Position numbers and translations under genes: made by a program
Part shown: positions 50,301-57,953 of the stretch, in pieces
Layout of the letters: each line of letters opens with the position of its first letter
How positions within the stretch are numbered: the first letter of the stretch is position 1
Assembly: GCA_951812715.1 (NCBI GenBank)
Contig: OX638323.1
Location: forward strand, 806,001 to 870,000
Direction of reading: 5' to 3'
DNA length: 64,000 bases
From: an uncultured Pseudohongiella sp.
GTDB lineage: Bacteria; Pseudomonadota; Gammaproteobacteria; Pseudomonadales; Pseudohongiellaceae
Notes under the pieces: model-generated
The model's database searches: none
Seen by the model: only the letters and a program-made list of their open reading frames with translations
What the model was told of the DNA's origin: nothing

Positions 50301-50507
50301 TTTATGACGGCCGGCTCCACCATAATCGGATTGCTTCCGATCATGCTCGCCACGGGCACGGGCTCCGAAGTCTTGCGCCGCCTGGCCGCTCCCATGGTGG
50401 GAGGAATGATCAGCGCCGTAATGATAACCTTGCTGGTACTCCCGGCAATATATTACCTGTGGAACAAGAATATGCCGCGAACGGCCACGTCGAGCCGACA
50501 CTCATGA
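47364..50507 (+). CDS. cusA: Heavy-metal RND transporter, CusA-type (Cu+/Ag+)
   Basis: 1047 residues, full length. N-terminus [20 protein letters not shown], then [20 protein letters not shown], typical of HME-RND. Periplasmic [20 protein letters not shown], TM4 proton-relay region [20 protein letters not shown] (Asp), and the substrate-pathway segment [20 protein letters not shown], whose Met corresponds to the CusA Cu/Ag-binding methionine region. TM10-12 include [20 protein letters not shown]. Proton-driven export of Cu(I)/Ag(I) from periplasm and cytoplasm with the two upstream gene products. No cusRS or cueR gene is seen nearby. Confidence 0.93.
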   Translation: [1047 protein letters not shown]

Positions 50508-50533
50508 AACGAGCAGGATGACGGGCGCGTGAC

Positions 50534-50590
50534 GGGGTGGAAGTCAAGGCTTCGGCCAGCGTCTCGCCGCGGGATTCGCGCGTTGGAATC
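50534..50590 (+). pseudogene. Degenerate 3' remnant of a DUF4143 ATPase gene (copy 1)
   Basis: Plus-strand codons give VEVKASASVSPRDSR; just upstream, in a frame shifted by one base, DDGRVTG. The expected continuous reading is DDGRVTG-VEVKASASVSPRDFRGL, the nuclease-like C-terminal motif of DUF4143 ATPases. It matches 52013-52079 and lies upstream of the intact DUF4143 gene. Confidence 0.6.
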
Positions 50591-50656
50591 CAATTGCAAT
50601 TTCCCCAATGTTGTGGATTGAGAGTCGTGGATTGAGTGTCCCGACCCACCGATTAG

Positions 50657-50697
50657 TACCATGAAAAAGTAATACTAATTGAACTATTTTCATGGTA
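50657..50697. promoter_or_regulatory. 11-bp inverted repeat before the DUF4143 ATPase gene
   Basis: taccatgaaaa (50657-50667) and ttttcatggta (50687-50697) are perfect inverted copies separated by 19 bases and end 10 bp before the ATG at 50708. They could be an operator or an mRNA hairpin limiting initiation. Confidence 0.45.
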
Positions 50698-50707
50698 TTT
50701 TCTCGAA

Positions 50708-51880
50708 ATGCTAAATCGAGATTCAGCGCGCGAAGCGATCCAGACAGCGTTGAACCGCGCACCCGTCGTGGTGCTTTCGGGGCCGCGGCAATGCGGGAAA
50801 ACGACGCTCGCGCGTCAGTTTCTCGACCCCGGATCGGTCAATTATTTCGATCTGGAATCACCGGAAAGTCTGGCCCGCCTTGATGAGCCGCAGACTGCGC
50901 TTGAGCCCTTGCGCGGTCTTGTTGTCATCGACGAAGTGCAACTGCGCCCAGACCTGTTTCCGGTATTGCGGGTGCTGGCGGATCGGCGACCCCTGCCGGC
51001 AAAGTTTTTGATTCTGGGAAGCGCTTCCGGCAGTTTGTCGCGGCAGACATCCGAAAGTCTGGCGGGGCGCCGGGAGCGCGTGCTTCTCGGCGGCTTCAGC
51101 CTCGGCGAAGTGACCGCGCTATTCGACAGCGAGGCGAATTCCCGCGCGACGCTTTGGCGCAGAGGCGGTCTGCCGCCTTCGTTTCTCGCATCAAGCGAAG
51201 AAAACAGCGTTGCTTGGCGCCGGGAATTCATCCAGGCGCTGATCGAGCGGGATTTTCCGCAGTGGGGCGTTCGCGTGCCCGCCACGACCATGGGCCGATT
51301 CTGGTCGATGCTCGCCCACTATCACGGCCAGACTTGGAACGCCGCCGAGCCCGCGCGCGCAATGGGCGCCCGGCCAATGGCCGTCCGCCGCCATCTGGAC
51401 GTGCTCACCGACGCCATGATGGTTCGGCAGTTGCAGCCCTGGTTTGCCAATATCCGTAAACGGCAGGTGAAAGCGCCCAAAATTTACATTCGCGATTCAG
51501 GCCTGCTGCATCAGTTGCTCGGCATCCAGGACGAAAAAGAATTGCTGACTCATCCCAAAGTCGGCGCATCCTGGGAGGGATTCGTCATCGAGCAGGTGTT
51601 GCAGACCGAACCGCATGACGAAGCATTTTTCTGGTCAACGCACCAGGGAGCGGAAATCGACCTGATCCTGCGGCGCGGAGACGCTCTCTACGGAATCGAA
51701 TGCAAATTCGCCGACGCGCCGCGCATGAATCCGTCGATTCGCATCGCGCTTGCGGATGTCGGTCTTGCCCGGGTGGCCATCGTGTATCCGGGCAACCGCC
51801 GATACGCACTGTCCGATCAGGTGGAAGCCGTGCCCGCATCGACCCTGTCAACGCCTGAGCCGTTGTTCGCGGACGATTAA
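50708..51880 (+). CDS. DUF4143-family ATP-binding protein
   Basis: 390 residues. N-terminal AAA_14 ATPase: Walker A LSGPRQCGKTTLARQFLDPG, Walker B GLVVIDEVQLRPDLFPVLRV, and sensor FLILGSASGSLSRQTSESLA. The middle holds a helical part, then the DUF4143 domain with KAPKIYIRDSGLLHQLLGIQ and WEGFVIEQVLQTEPHDEAFF, ending with the PD-(D/E)xK-like HQGAEIDLILRRGDALYGIE and CKFADAP. Function is uncertain; such genes are common in genomic islands and are suspected of roles in defence or DNA metabolism. It is flanked by two remnants of a related gene. Confidence 0.88.
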   Translation: MLNRDSAREAIQTALNRAPVVVLSGPRQCGKTTLARQFLDPGSVNYFDLESPESLARLDEPQTALEPLRGLVVIDEVQLRPDLFPVLRVLADRRPLPAKFLILGSASGSLSRQTSESLAGRRERVLLGGFSLGEVTALFDSEANSRATLWRRGGLPPSFLASSEENSVAWRREFIQALIERDFPQWGVRVPATTMGRFWSMLAHYHGQTWNAAEPARAMGARPMAVRRHLDVLTDAMMVRQLQPWFANIRKRQVKAPKIYIRDSGLLHQLLGIQDEKELLTHPKVGASWEGFVIEQVLQTEPHDEAFFWSTHQGAEIDLILRRGDALYGIECKFADAPRMNPSIRIALADVGLARVAIVYPGNRRYALSDQVEAVPASTLSTPEPLFADD

Positions 51881-51997
51881 TTTGCCGACAAGTCGGGCAC
51901 AGCTTGCTGCAATGTCAGCTCTTCCTCGGCAAACTTTCGCAATTCTCGCAAGAAATACCCGTATATCTCGCATTAGCATGTCGTATTTCTCGCAATA

Positions 51998-52228
51998 GAA
52001 GCCACAATCGAACGAGACGACGGACTGGTGACAGGGCTGGAAGTCAAGGCTTCGTCCAGTGTCTCTCCGCACGATTTTCGCGGCTTGTCGGTCTTTTCCG
52101 AGTTTGCCGGAATAAAGTTCCAGCAAGGCATTTTGCTTTACACCGGATATCGTGTTCTGCCTTTTCGGATCAAGGACAAGACATTTCATGCGCTTCCGCT
52201 GAGCGCGTTGGTTTCCATTGCCGATTGA
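51998..52228 (+). pseudogene. 3' remnant of a DUF4143 ATPase gene (copy 2)
   Basis: The plus frame reads EATIERDDGLVTGLEVKASS, SVSPHDFRGLSVFSEFAGIK, FQQGILLYTGYRVLPFRIKD and ends LSALVSIAD with TGA at 52226. This is the complete C-terminal tail (nuclease-like VEVKASxxV and 'Y.G..V.PF...') of a DUF4143 ATPase different from the intact one, which ends LSTPEPLFADD. The first two thirds of that gene are missing; 51881-51997 has no coding signal. Confidence 0.75.
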
Positions 52229-52259
52229 ATAACAGCGCTGAGCAGCTGAGAATCGATTT

Positions 52260-53216
52260 TCACGCAGCTATCACCGATATGTCGCTGAACAACTCGCTCT
52301 TTTCCTTGTTGACGCGGTCAATCGCCATCTTGTGGTACTCAGGGTCAATTTCCACCCCAATGCTGTTACGTCCCCATCTCGCGGCCGCCACACTGGTGGT
52401 GCCCGTGCCGAGAAACGGATCGAGCACGGTATCGCCGACGAAACTGAACATGCGAATCAGCCGTTCCGCGACCTGCAATGGGAAGGGAGCGGGATGGTTT
52501 CGGGTCGATGCGCCCGTAACGCCTTGCCAGATTTGCTGAAACCAGAGTTTATGGTTCTGGTGCGAAATGACGCTCAGGATTCGCTTTTCGAAGCTCGGTT
52601 TTCGATATCCGCCGCCCTTGCGCTCCATGAGGATGTACTCGATGTCGTTTTTGATTACCGAGTTCGGCTCGTATGGTTTTCCAAGAAATGCCGAACCGCC
52701 CGCAACCTCATAGTTCGCATTCGCGATCTTGTACCAAATGATAGGGGCCAGGTTCATATAGCCCATCTTGCGGCAACGCTCTTGTATCGAAGCGTGCAAA
52801 GGCATAACCGAGTGTTCGCCATTGTTTTTTCTTCGAGACAGGCATACGTCGCCCACCACGCAGATCAGCCGACCGCCGGGAACGAGGGCTTTATGGCAAC
52901 GAATCCAGACCTTGTCGAGTTCGTCCAGGAACTGTTCGTAGCCGGCGATGTCTCCCATTTGCCCTTCGTGCTCGTTGTAGCGTTTGAGTGTCCAATACGG
53001 GGGCGACGTGACGATCAGGTGGACACTTTCAGGGCCAAGATCAAGCAGTCGCGAATCCTGCTGCAACAAGTTGTGAGTCGTCGGTATCTGATGGAGAGAG
53101 TGTTCGATGCGCGCAAGGAGTTTCGCATCCTTCGCGATTTTCGGCAGTTCGGTTTGCGGATTCTCAATCTCGCGCAATTCCTCCGGAACGAACTGTTCTA
53201 GCGATTCCTTGCTCAT
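52260..53216 (-). CDS. Site-specific DNA methyltransferase, beta-class (N4-cytosine type)
   Basis: 318 residues; AAGGAG lies upstream of the ATG at 53216. Catalytic motif IV is TSPPYW (residues 70-75), the form usual for N4-cytosine methylases. The AdoMet motif DPFLGTGTTSVAAARWGRNS (266 onward) follows near the C-terminus, giving the beta-class order. The target-recognition segment lies between. PLQVAERLIRMFSFVGDTVL is motif X-like. Modifies DNA in the cytoplasm; target sequence unknown. An XRE regulator and a HEPN-fold gene precede it on the same strand, with no restriction endonuclease seen nearby. Confidence 0.9.
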   Translation of the reverse strand: MSKESLEQFVPEELREIENPQTELPKIAKDAKLLARIEHSLHQIPTTHNLLQQDSRLLDLGPESVHLIVTSPPYWTLKRYNEHEGQMGDIAGYEQFLDELDKVWIRCHKALVPGGRLICVVGDVCLSRRKNNGEHSVMPLHASIQERCRKMGYMNLAPIIWYKIANANYEVAGGSAFLGKPYEPNSVIKNDIEYILMERKGGGYRKPSFEKRILSVISHQNHKLWFQQIWQGVTGASTRNHPAPFPLQVAERLIRMFSFVGDTVLDPFLGTGTTSVAAARWGRNSIGVEIDPEYHKMAIDRVNKEKSELFSDISVIAA

Positions 53217-53265
53217 CTATGCAAAATCTCCTTGCCTCGTGCCCGTAACGAACACGCGAATTGCC

Positions 53266-53577
53266 TCATGCCAATTGTAAGGGGCGTTGCGGGTTTTCGG
53301 GCGCATTCACGAGCAACCTCAAAAGCGGCGCCGCCAGACTCGAAATATCTTCATCCGCGATGTCGCCAGGGTCAGATGCCAGCAACGTGATCAATGAAAT
53401 CGGCGCTTCCACCGCCGAGGCAAGGCCACCCACGACTTTCAAGCTGGGCTGGCGCTTGCCCTTTTCAATGAGTGATAGTTGGCTTGCGCTGATTCCGATC
53501 TTCAAGGCGAGCTCCGCCTGCTGCATCCCGTACGCTGCGCGGATCACCCTGAAAGCCTTGGCGAAATCTGTGTTCAT
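53266..53577 (-). CDS. XRE-family regulator (C-protein-like)
   Basis: 103 residues. Starts MNTDFAKAFRVIRAAYGMQQ, with HTH region AELALKIGISASQLSLIEKG then KRQPSLKVVGGLASAVEAPI. Size and HTH position match controller (C) proteins of restriction-modification loci. Lies 49 bp upstream of the methyltransferase and 95 bp downstream of the HEPN gene. Three direct AATTTAC repeats upstream are candidate binding sites. Confidence 0.85.
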   Translation of the reverse strand: MNTDFAKAFRVIRAAYGMQQAELALKIGISASQLSLIEKGKRQPSLKVVGGLASAVEAPISLITLLASDPGDIADEDISSLAAPLLRLLVNAPENPQRPLQLA

Positions 53578-53620
53578 ACGATCATTAGAGTGTCTTTCAG
53601 ATGAGAGAATTTGTCAGCTG

Positions 53621-53647
53621 AATTTACAATTTACGCAAATAATTTAC
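53621..53647 (-). promoter_or_regulatory. Three AATTTAC iterons upstream of the XRE gene
   Basis: The heptamer aatttac occurs at 53621-53627, 53628-53634 and 53641-53647, 44 to 70 bp before the ATG at 53577. Direct iterons at this position suit binding by the XRE protein or a promoter overlapping it (GTAAATT on the coding strand). Confidence 0.45.
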
Positions 53648-53672
53648 TTTGAACGAAGATTCTTGCGGTATA

Positions 53673-54368
53673 TCACGCGCCACTTAAGACTGATTCTCTG
53701 GATACCACGGAATAGAAGGGCTTGCCCCAGTTTACGTCAGGGTGGCTCATCATTACATCTACAAACACTGGAATCAGGAAGGCGAGAATGGCAGTGCCGT
53801 CATGAACCTGATTGCGGTTGACTTGGCTGTTCCACGTCGCCCCTCCGTGCACCAATTGATTTCTCAAGATATAAAGCCTGTCAAAAACCAGGGACAGCGC
53901 TTCCCTGGTGTCGTTGTCGGTCTGCCTCAATGCGATTCGATTGAAGTCTCTTAACTTGCATCGGAACCACTTTTCCCAGTCTTCGTATCCTTCTTCTCCG
54001 TTTTGATGTTTCCAGAACGGACCGAATACAAACTCGTTGTTCATCAGCAGCCGAACAGGCCCTGAAAAATTTTCCCAGATGGCGTTGTAGATTCTCTGAT
54101 CTTCGTCCAGCGTTACCAATTTGTGAAAAAAGGACTTGAATGACTCCCTTTCCATAGGTGACTCGGCCTGGAACTCCCTTTCATCAGCATAGGCCGCATT
54201 AAACGCGATCCACAGAAAAATGAACTTCCCGTCGTCGTCATCCGCCTGCTCTGCGCGACCTATCCAACTGATGGCGCGTTTTACGCGAAGGCCCAGATTC
54301 TCAGGGAATCCATCCCTGATTTGCCTTTGCTTCTCTTTCAGGACGGTATAGGTCAGCGATGGGATCAT
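53673..54368 (-). CDS. HEPN-fold protein (Apea-like), putative RNase effector
   Basis: 231 residues from the ATG at 54368; the frame is open to 54446 and no start has a good ribosome site. The first helices contain FIFLWIAFNAAYADER. The second conserved part is DRLYILRNQLVHGGATWNSQ, where R169-N-Q-L-V-H174 is the RX4-6H HEPN nuclease motif. HEPN proteins with this motif are usually metal-independent RNases in abortive-infection and toxin-antitoxin systems; others are scaffolds. It is followed on the same strand by an XRE regulator and a DNA methyltransferase, which suggests a defence cluster. Function as an RNase is inferred. Confidence 0.72.
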   Translation of the reverse strand: MIPSLTYTVLKEKQRQIRDGFPENLGLRVKRAISWIGRAEQADDDDGKFIFLWIAFNAAYADEREFQAESPMERESFKSFFHKLVTLDEDQRIYNAIWENFSGPVRLLMNNEFVFGPFWKHQNGEEGYEDWEKWFRCKLRDFNRIALRQTDNDTREALSLVFDRLYILRNQLVHGGATWNSQVNRNQVHDGTAILAFLIPVFVDVMMSHPDVNWGKPFYSVVSRESVLSGA

Positions 54369-54429
54369 TCGAAGTCTGTGGACGGCAGCAAAAGCGGGAA
54401 CTGAGGAATACCAAAAATGTTTAGTCTGT

Positions 54430-56289
54430 TTACAACAACCCCTCAATCCGATTCATCAAATCCTCCATCCGCCTCAACACCGGCTCATAGGCCTCCGCCT
54501 GGGTCATATCCAGCCCGGCCTCATTCAGCAGGATGTTGTGCGGGTAATCCGAGCCACCGGCGCTGAGCACGCGGATGAAAGCATCCCGCACGGCCTCGTC
54601 GCCAGCCAGGAACTGCTCTGCAAACCACGCCGCGCCGGTGATCGAGGTGGCGTATTGGAAGACGTAGAAGTCGTAGTAGAAATGCGGGATGAAAGCCCAT
54701 TCGACGGTGTAGGCGTCGTCGATGGTGAGTACGCCGAGGTCATGGCCGTGGTAGCGCTTGAGCAGGTCGCCGTAGATTTCGGTCAGGCGCGGGCCGGTGA
54801 GGGGTTCGCCGCGTTCGGCGGCGCGGTGAATTGCGAGTTCGAATTCGGCGAACATGGTCTGGCGGAACAGGGTGCCGCGGATCTGTTCGAGCGCGCCGCC
54901 GAGGTAGAACAGCCGCTCGGTATCGGTGGTCGCGTTCGCGATCATGTATTCCTGCAGCAGGATTTCGTTGATGGTCGAGGCCAATTCCGCGGTGAACGTG
55001 GAATAGCCCGCGGTTTCGTACGGATTGTTGGCGTTGGCCAGCAGGCTGTGGACGGCGTGGCCCCATTCGTGGGCGAAGGTCGACATCGATTCATAGTCGT
55101 CGTTGTGGTTCAACAGCACGAAGGGGTGTACGTCGTAGACCGAGCCGTTCATGTAGGCGCCCGAGCGCTTGCCCGGCTGCGGGTGGCTGTGCATCCATTG
55201 CTGGGAGAGGCCGTATTCGAGCAGTTCGAGGTATTGTTCGCCGAAAGGTTCGAGGGCGGCGAAAGTGATTTCCGACGAGCGTTCGAGGTCGAAGACGCCG
55301 GTTTCGGCCTGCACCAGGGGCGGGTATATGTCGTAATAGCGCAGATCTTCGATGCCGAGCAGGCGGCCGCGCAATTCCAGATAACGATGGAACAGCGGCA
55401 GGGAGTCGTTCACCTGGGTGACAAGTTGGGTGTAGACCTCGGGCGGCAGGCCATCGGCGAACAGGTTGGCTTCGAGTACGCCCGGGTGGTTGCGCACTCG
55501 GGCGCTGAAGACGTTGGACTGGACTTCAGCGGCGAGTGTCGCGCCCATGCCGTCGGCGTACTGGTTCCAGGCACTCCAGAACGTATCGAATACGAGCTTG
55601 CGGTCGGCGCGGTTCGGCGCGGCGCGCCAGAAGGAATAGCCGGCCTGGCTCAAGGTTACCTCGGCGCCATCGCTCAAGGTCACGGTCGGCCAGGGGATGT
55701 CGGCATTGGCGTAGTTCTCGTAGATCTGCTGAGGGGCCGAGAGCACCAGACCGGCCTGGGCGAGAATCGCTTCGGTGCGCTGATCGAGGGTATGCGGTTC
55801 CTGGCGCAGGATGTCATCGAGCGTGAAGCCGAACTTCTCCAGCCGCGGTTCCTGTTGCCGAAATCCGCGCACATTGTCCGCGCCCAGGTCGAGAATTTCA
55901 GGGCGGACCCAGGACGTTGCCTGCCCCAGATTGGTCAGCATCTGCCGCGCCCGGGCAAAGCGCGCCTGGGCCTCGGGCTCGCGCTGGTCAACGTCGCGCA
56001 TCAAGCTGGTATAAACGTAGACACGAACCGCTTCCCTGGCTGTGCCGGACTGCGCTTCCAGAGCATCGGCCAATTCTGCGGCGCCATTATCCAGCGTGCC
56101 CCGGTATCTTGCCAAGGCATCAATACGGTTAGACACGGAATTGATGGCCTCTTCCCAGGCCTCCACCGTCGGGTAGATTTCAGTCAAATCCCATTCGTAG
56201 CGTACGGTGTCGGATTGAGCATGGGCAAGGCCGGTCAGCCCCGCGATCAGCAATGAAAGTAATAAGGCGGAAATCCTGTTAGCTAGCAT
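54430..56289 (-). CDS. pepF: Exported oligoendopeptidase F (M3 family)
   Basis: 619 residues. Signal peptide SALLLSLLIAGLTGLAHA, which is unusual since many PepF enzymes are cytoplasmic. M3B features: VRYEWDLTEIYPTVEAWEEA at the start, then the zinc site MSTFAHEWGHAVHSLLANAN (HExxH as HEWGH), the third ligand Glu in YSTFTAELASTINEILLQEY and substrate-binding FIPHFYYDFYVFQYATSITG. It should hydrolyse oligopeptides in the periplasm. Full length for the family. Confidence 0.92.
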   Translation of the reverse strand: MLANRISALLLSLLIAGLTGLAHAQSDTVRYEWDLTEIYPTVEAWEEAINSVSNRIDALARYRGTLDNGAAELADALEAQSGTAREAVRVYVYTSLMRDVDQREPEAQARFARARQMLTNLGQATSWVRPEILDLGADNVRGFRQQEPRLEKFGFTLDDILRQEPHTLDQRTEAILAQAGLVLSAPQQIYENYANADIPWPTVTLSDGAEVTLSQAGYSFWRAAPNRADRKLVFDTFWSAWNQYADGMGATLAAEVQSNVFSARVRNHPGVLEANLFADGLPPEVYTQLVTQVNDSLPLFHRYLELRGRLLGIEDLRYYDIYPPLVQAETGVFDLERSSEITFAALEPFGEQYLELLEYGLSQQWMHSHPQPGKRSGAYMNGSVYDVHPFVLLNHNDDYESMSTFAHEWGHAVHSLLANANNPYETAGYSTFTAELASTINEILLQEYMIANATTDTERLFYLGGALEQIRGTLFRQTMFAEFELAIHRAAERGEPLTGPRLTEIYGDLLKRYHGHDLGVLTIDDAYTVEWAFIPHFYYDFYVFQYATSITGAAWFAEQFLAGDEAVRDAFIRVLSAGGSDYPHNILLNEAGLDMTQAEAYEPVLRRMEDLMNRIEGLL

Positions 56290-56534
56290 GGTGTTTCGGT
56301 CTCTTGAACAGCAACTTCGGGATTCTATCGGAAACCCGAACTGCGGGCATTAACTTGAGGGAACTGCGCTGTACCGGACTGTTGAATGAAGACGAAAACT
56401 GCCGCGATAATTCCAATTGCCAACTCTCTGACTTCCAATTAACAGCTCGATGACTTCCAATTATCATTGGCTGGAAAACACATGGTTTGGTTGAATGCGC
56501 TATGCTTGGGCCACTTCGGGGATGGAAGGGGGCC

Positions 56535-57659
56535 ATGACATCAAGACGACAACTGTTGCAGGCGCTGGGCGCGCTGCCCCTGCTTGGCGCTTGTGCCGCC
56601 CGAACTCCCACTTCACCCGCGAATTTCACTCCCTCCGGCGTGCCCCTGCGCCGGGTCAAGGTGTCCGACGAGCGCGTGATTCGCACCATCGCCGGGCTAC
56701 GCCCCTTCCGCCGTAACGGCTTCAATGTCTCGATCGAACAGCGCGGCGCCAAGACGCTGATCCACAACTATGGCCACGGCGGTGGCGGCATTTCGCTTTC
56801 CTGGGGCTCTTCGAGTCTTGCGGTGGAATTCGCCGGTGTGGGCAACGGCCGCAATTGCGCCGTGATCGGATCGGGAGTGATGGGCCTGACCACCGCGCGC
56901 CTGGCCCAGGACCGGGGCTGGAACGTCACGATCTATTCGAAAGACCTGCCGCCGGACACAACCTCCAACGTCGCTGGCGGCCAATGGTCCCCTACTTCGG
57001 TTTATGACCAAGAATTCATGACCCCGGCATTCCGGCGGCAGTTCGACCGGGCCATGGCGATTGCTTATCGATACTTCCAGAATCTGGCAGGCCCGCGTTA
57101 TGGCGTGCGCTGGATCAGCAACTACAACCTTGCCGACGATTCGCCCGATGAAGGGGACTTCCAGAATCGCTACGCGCGTTTCTATCCGCAATTGCGCGAT
57201 CTGGCGCCTGGCGAACATCCATTTCCTGTCTCCTTCGCGCGCCATTACGACACCATGCTGATCGAGCCCGCGGTTTTCCTGCCCGCGGTCATGTCCGATT
57301 TTTTCGGCGCCGGCGGCAAGATCAACATCCGCGAATTCGCCGGCGCCGGGGAATTCCTCGCGCTCGGAGAAGATGTAATCTTCAATTGCACCGGCCTCGG
57401 CTCCCACGCGCTGTTCGGTGACGACATGCTGATGCCCATCAAGGGCCAACTCACTTTCCTGCTGCCCCAGCAGGAGGTCGAGTACAACATCATCGGCAAT
57501 GACGGCCTCTATATGTTTCCGCGCAGCGACGGCATCCTGCTCGGCGGCACCTACGAACGCAACGAATGGAGCCTCGAACCCGACCCGGAAGCAACCCGCC
57601 GCATCATCGACGGCCACCGCGCTTTCTTCCGGGCAATGCACGACCCTTGGGCATTTTGA
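56535..57659 (+). CDS. Exported FAD-dependent D-amino-acid oxidase-like protein
   Basis: 374 residues from the ATG at 56535, preceded by GGAAGGGGG. TSRRQLLQALGALPLLGACA is a twin-arginine-like signal ending in a lipobox (LLGAC). Uniquely for this DAAO branch, a segment that sits at the end of classical DAAO (VIRTIAGLRPFRRNGF, then NYGHGGGGISLSWG) comes first. The FAD Rossmann motif CAVIGSGVMGLTTARLAQDR and DTTSNVAGGQWSP follow. C-terminal GIILLGGT-like DGILLGGTYERNEWSLEPDP. Oxidises D-amino acids or related amines in the periplasm. Converges on the MalY-like gene. Confidence 0.82.
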   Translation: MTSRRQLLQALGALPLLGACAARTPTSPANFTPSGVPLRRVKVSDERVIRTIAGLRPFRRNGFNVSIEQRGAKTLIHNYGHGGGGISLSWGSSSLAVEFAGVGNGRNCAVIGSGVMGLTTARLAQDRGWNVTIYSKDLPPDTTSNVAGGQWSPTSVYDQEFMTPAFRRQFDRAMAIAYRYFQNLAGPRYGVRWISNYNLADDSPDEGDFQNRYARFYPQLRDLAPGEHPFPVSFARHYDTMLIEPAVFLPAVMSDFFGAGGKINIREFAGAGEFLALGEDVIFNCTGLGSHALFGDDMLMPIKGQLTFLLPQQEVEYNIIGNDGLYMFPRSDGILLGGTYERNEWSLEPDPEATRRIIDGHRAFFRAMHDPWAF

Positions 57660-57910
57660 TTGATTAAGACCGGGGAAAAAGCGGCGAAGGCCTACCGCGC
57701 CCCAATCTGCATGAACGGCGGCGCGGCGCTATTGAGCGGAGTCGCGTCGATTCCGGGAATAGTACATCGCCAGGTTCGCAATACTGACGCGCCCACCTTG
57801 TGGTGGCGCAAAGGAAAACTTCTGGTCAGTTCGCCAGGTGACTCATTTATGTCTGGCTCGCCATCCAACTCTTCGATAAGCGCCGAACGCCAAGCGATCC
57901 GTTTGCGAAC

Positions 57911-57929
57911 CCCCCGCCGGGGGCGGGGG
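57911..57929. terminator. GC-rich hairpin between convergent genes
   Basis: cccccgcc-ggg-ggcggggg (8-bp arms) in the 294-bp gap between the DAAO-like gene and the convergent MalY-like gene. No T-tract; termination is inferred. The rest of 57660-57953 shows no recognisable gene; a frame beginning at TTG 57660 has no family match. Confidence 0.35.
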
Positions 57930-57953
57930 CTCCAGCTTTGCCATGACTACTCG

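Noticed and set aside
54538..56256. 572-codon plus-strand open frame
   Set aside because: Antisense shadow of oligoendopeptidase F (HEWGH motif on the minus strand); no ribosome site or domain.
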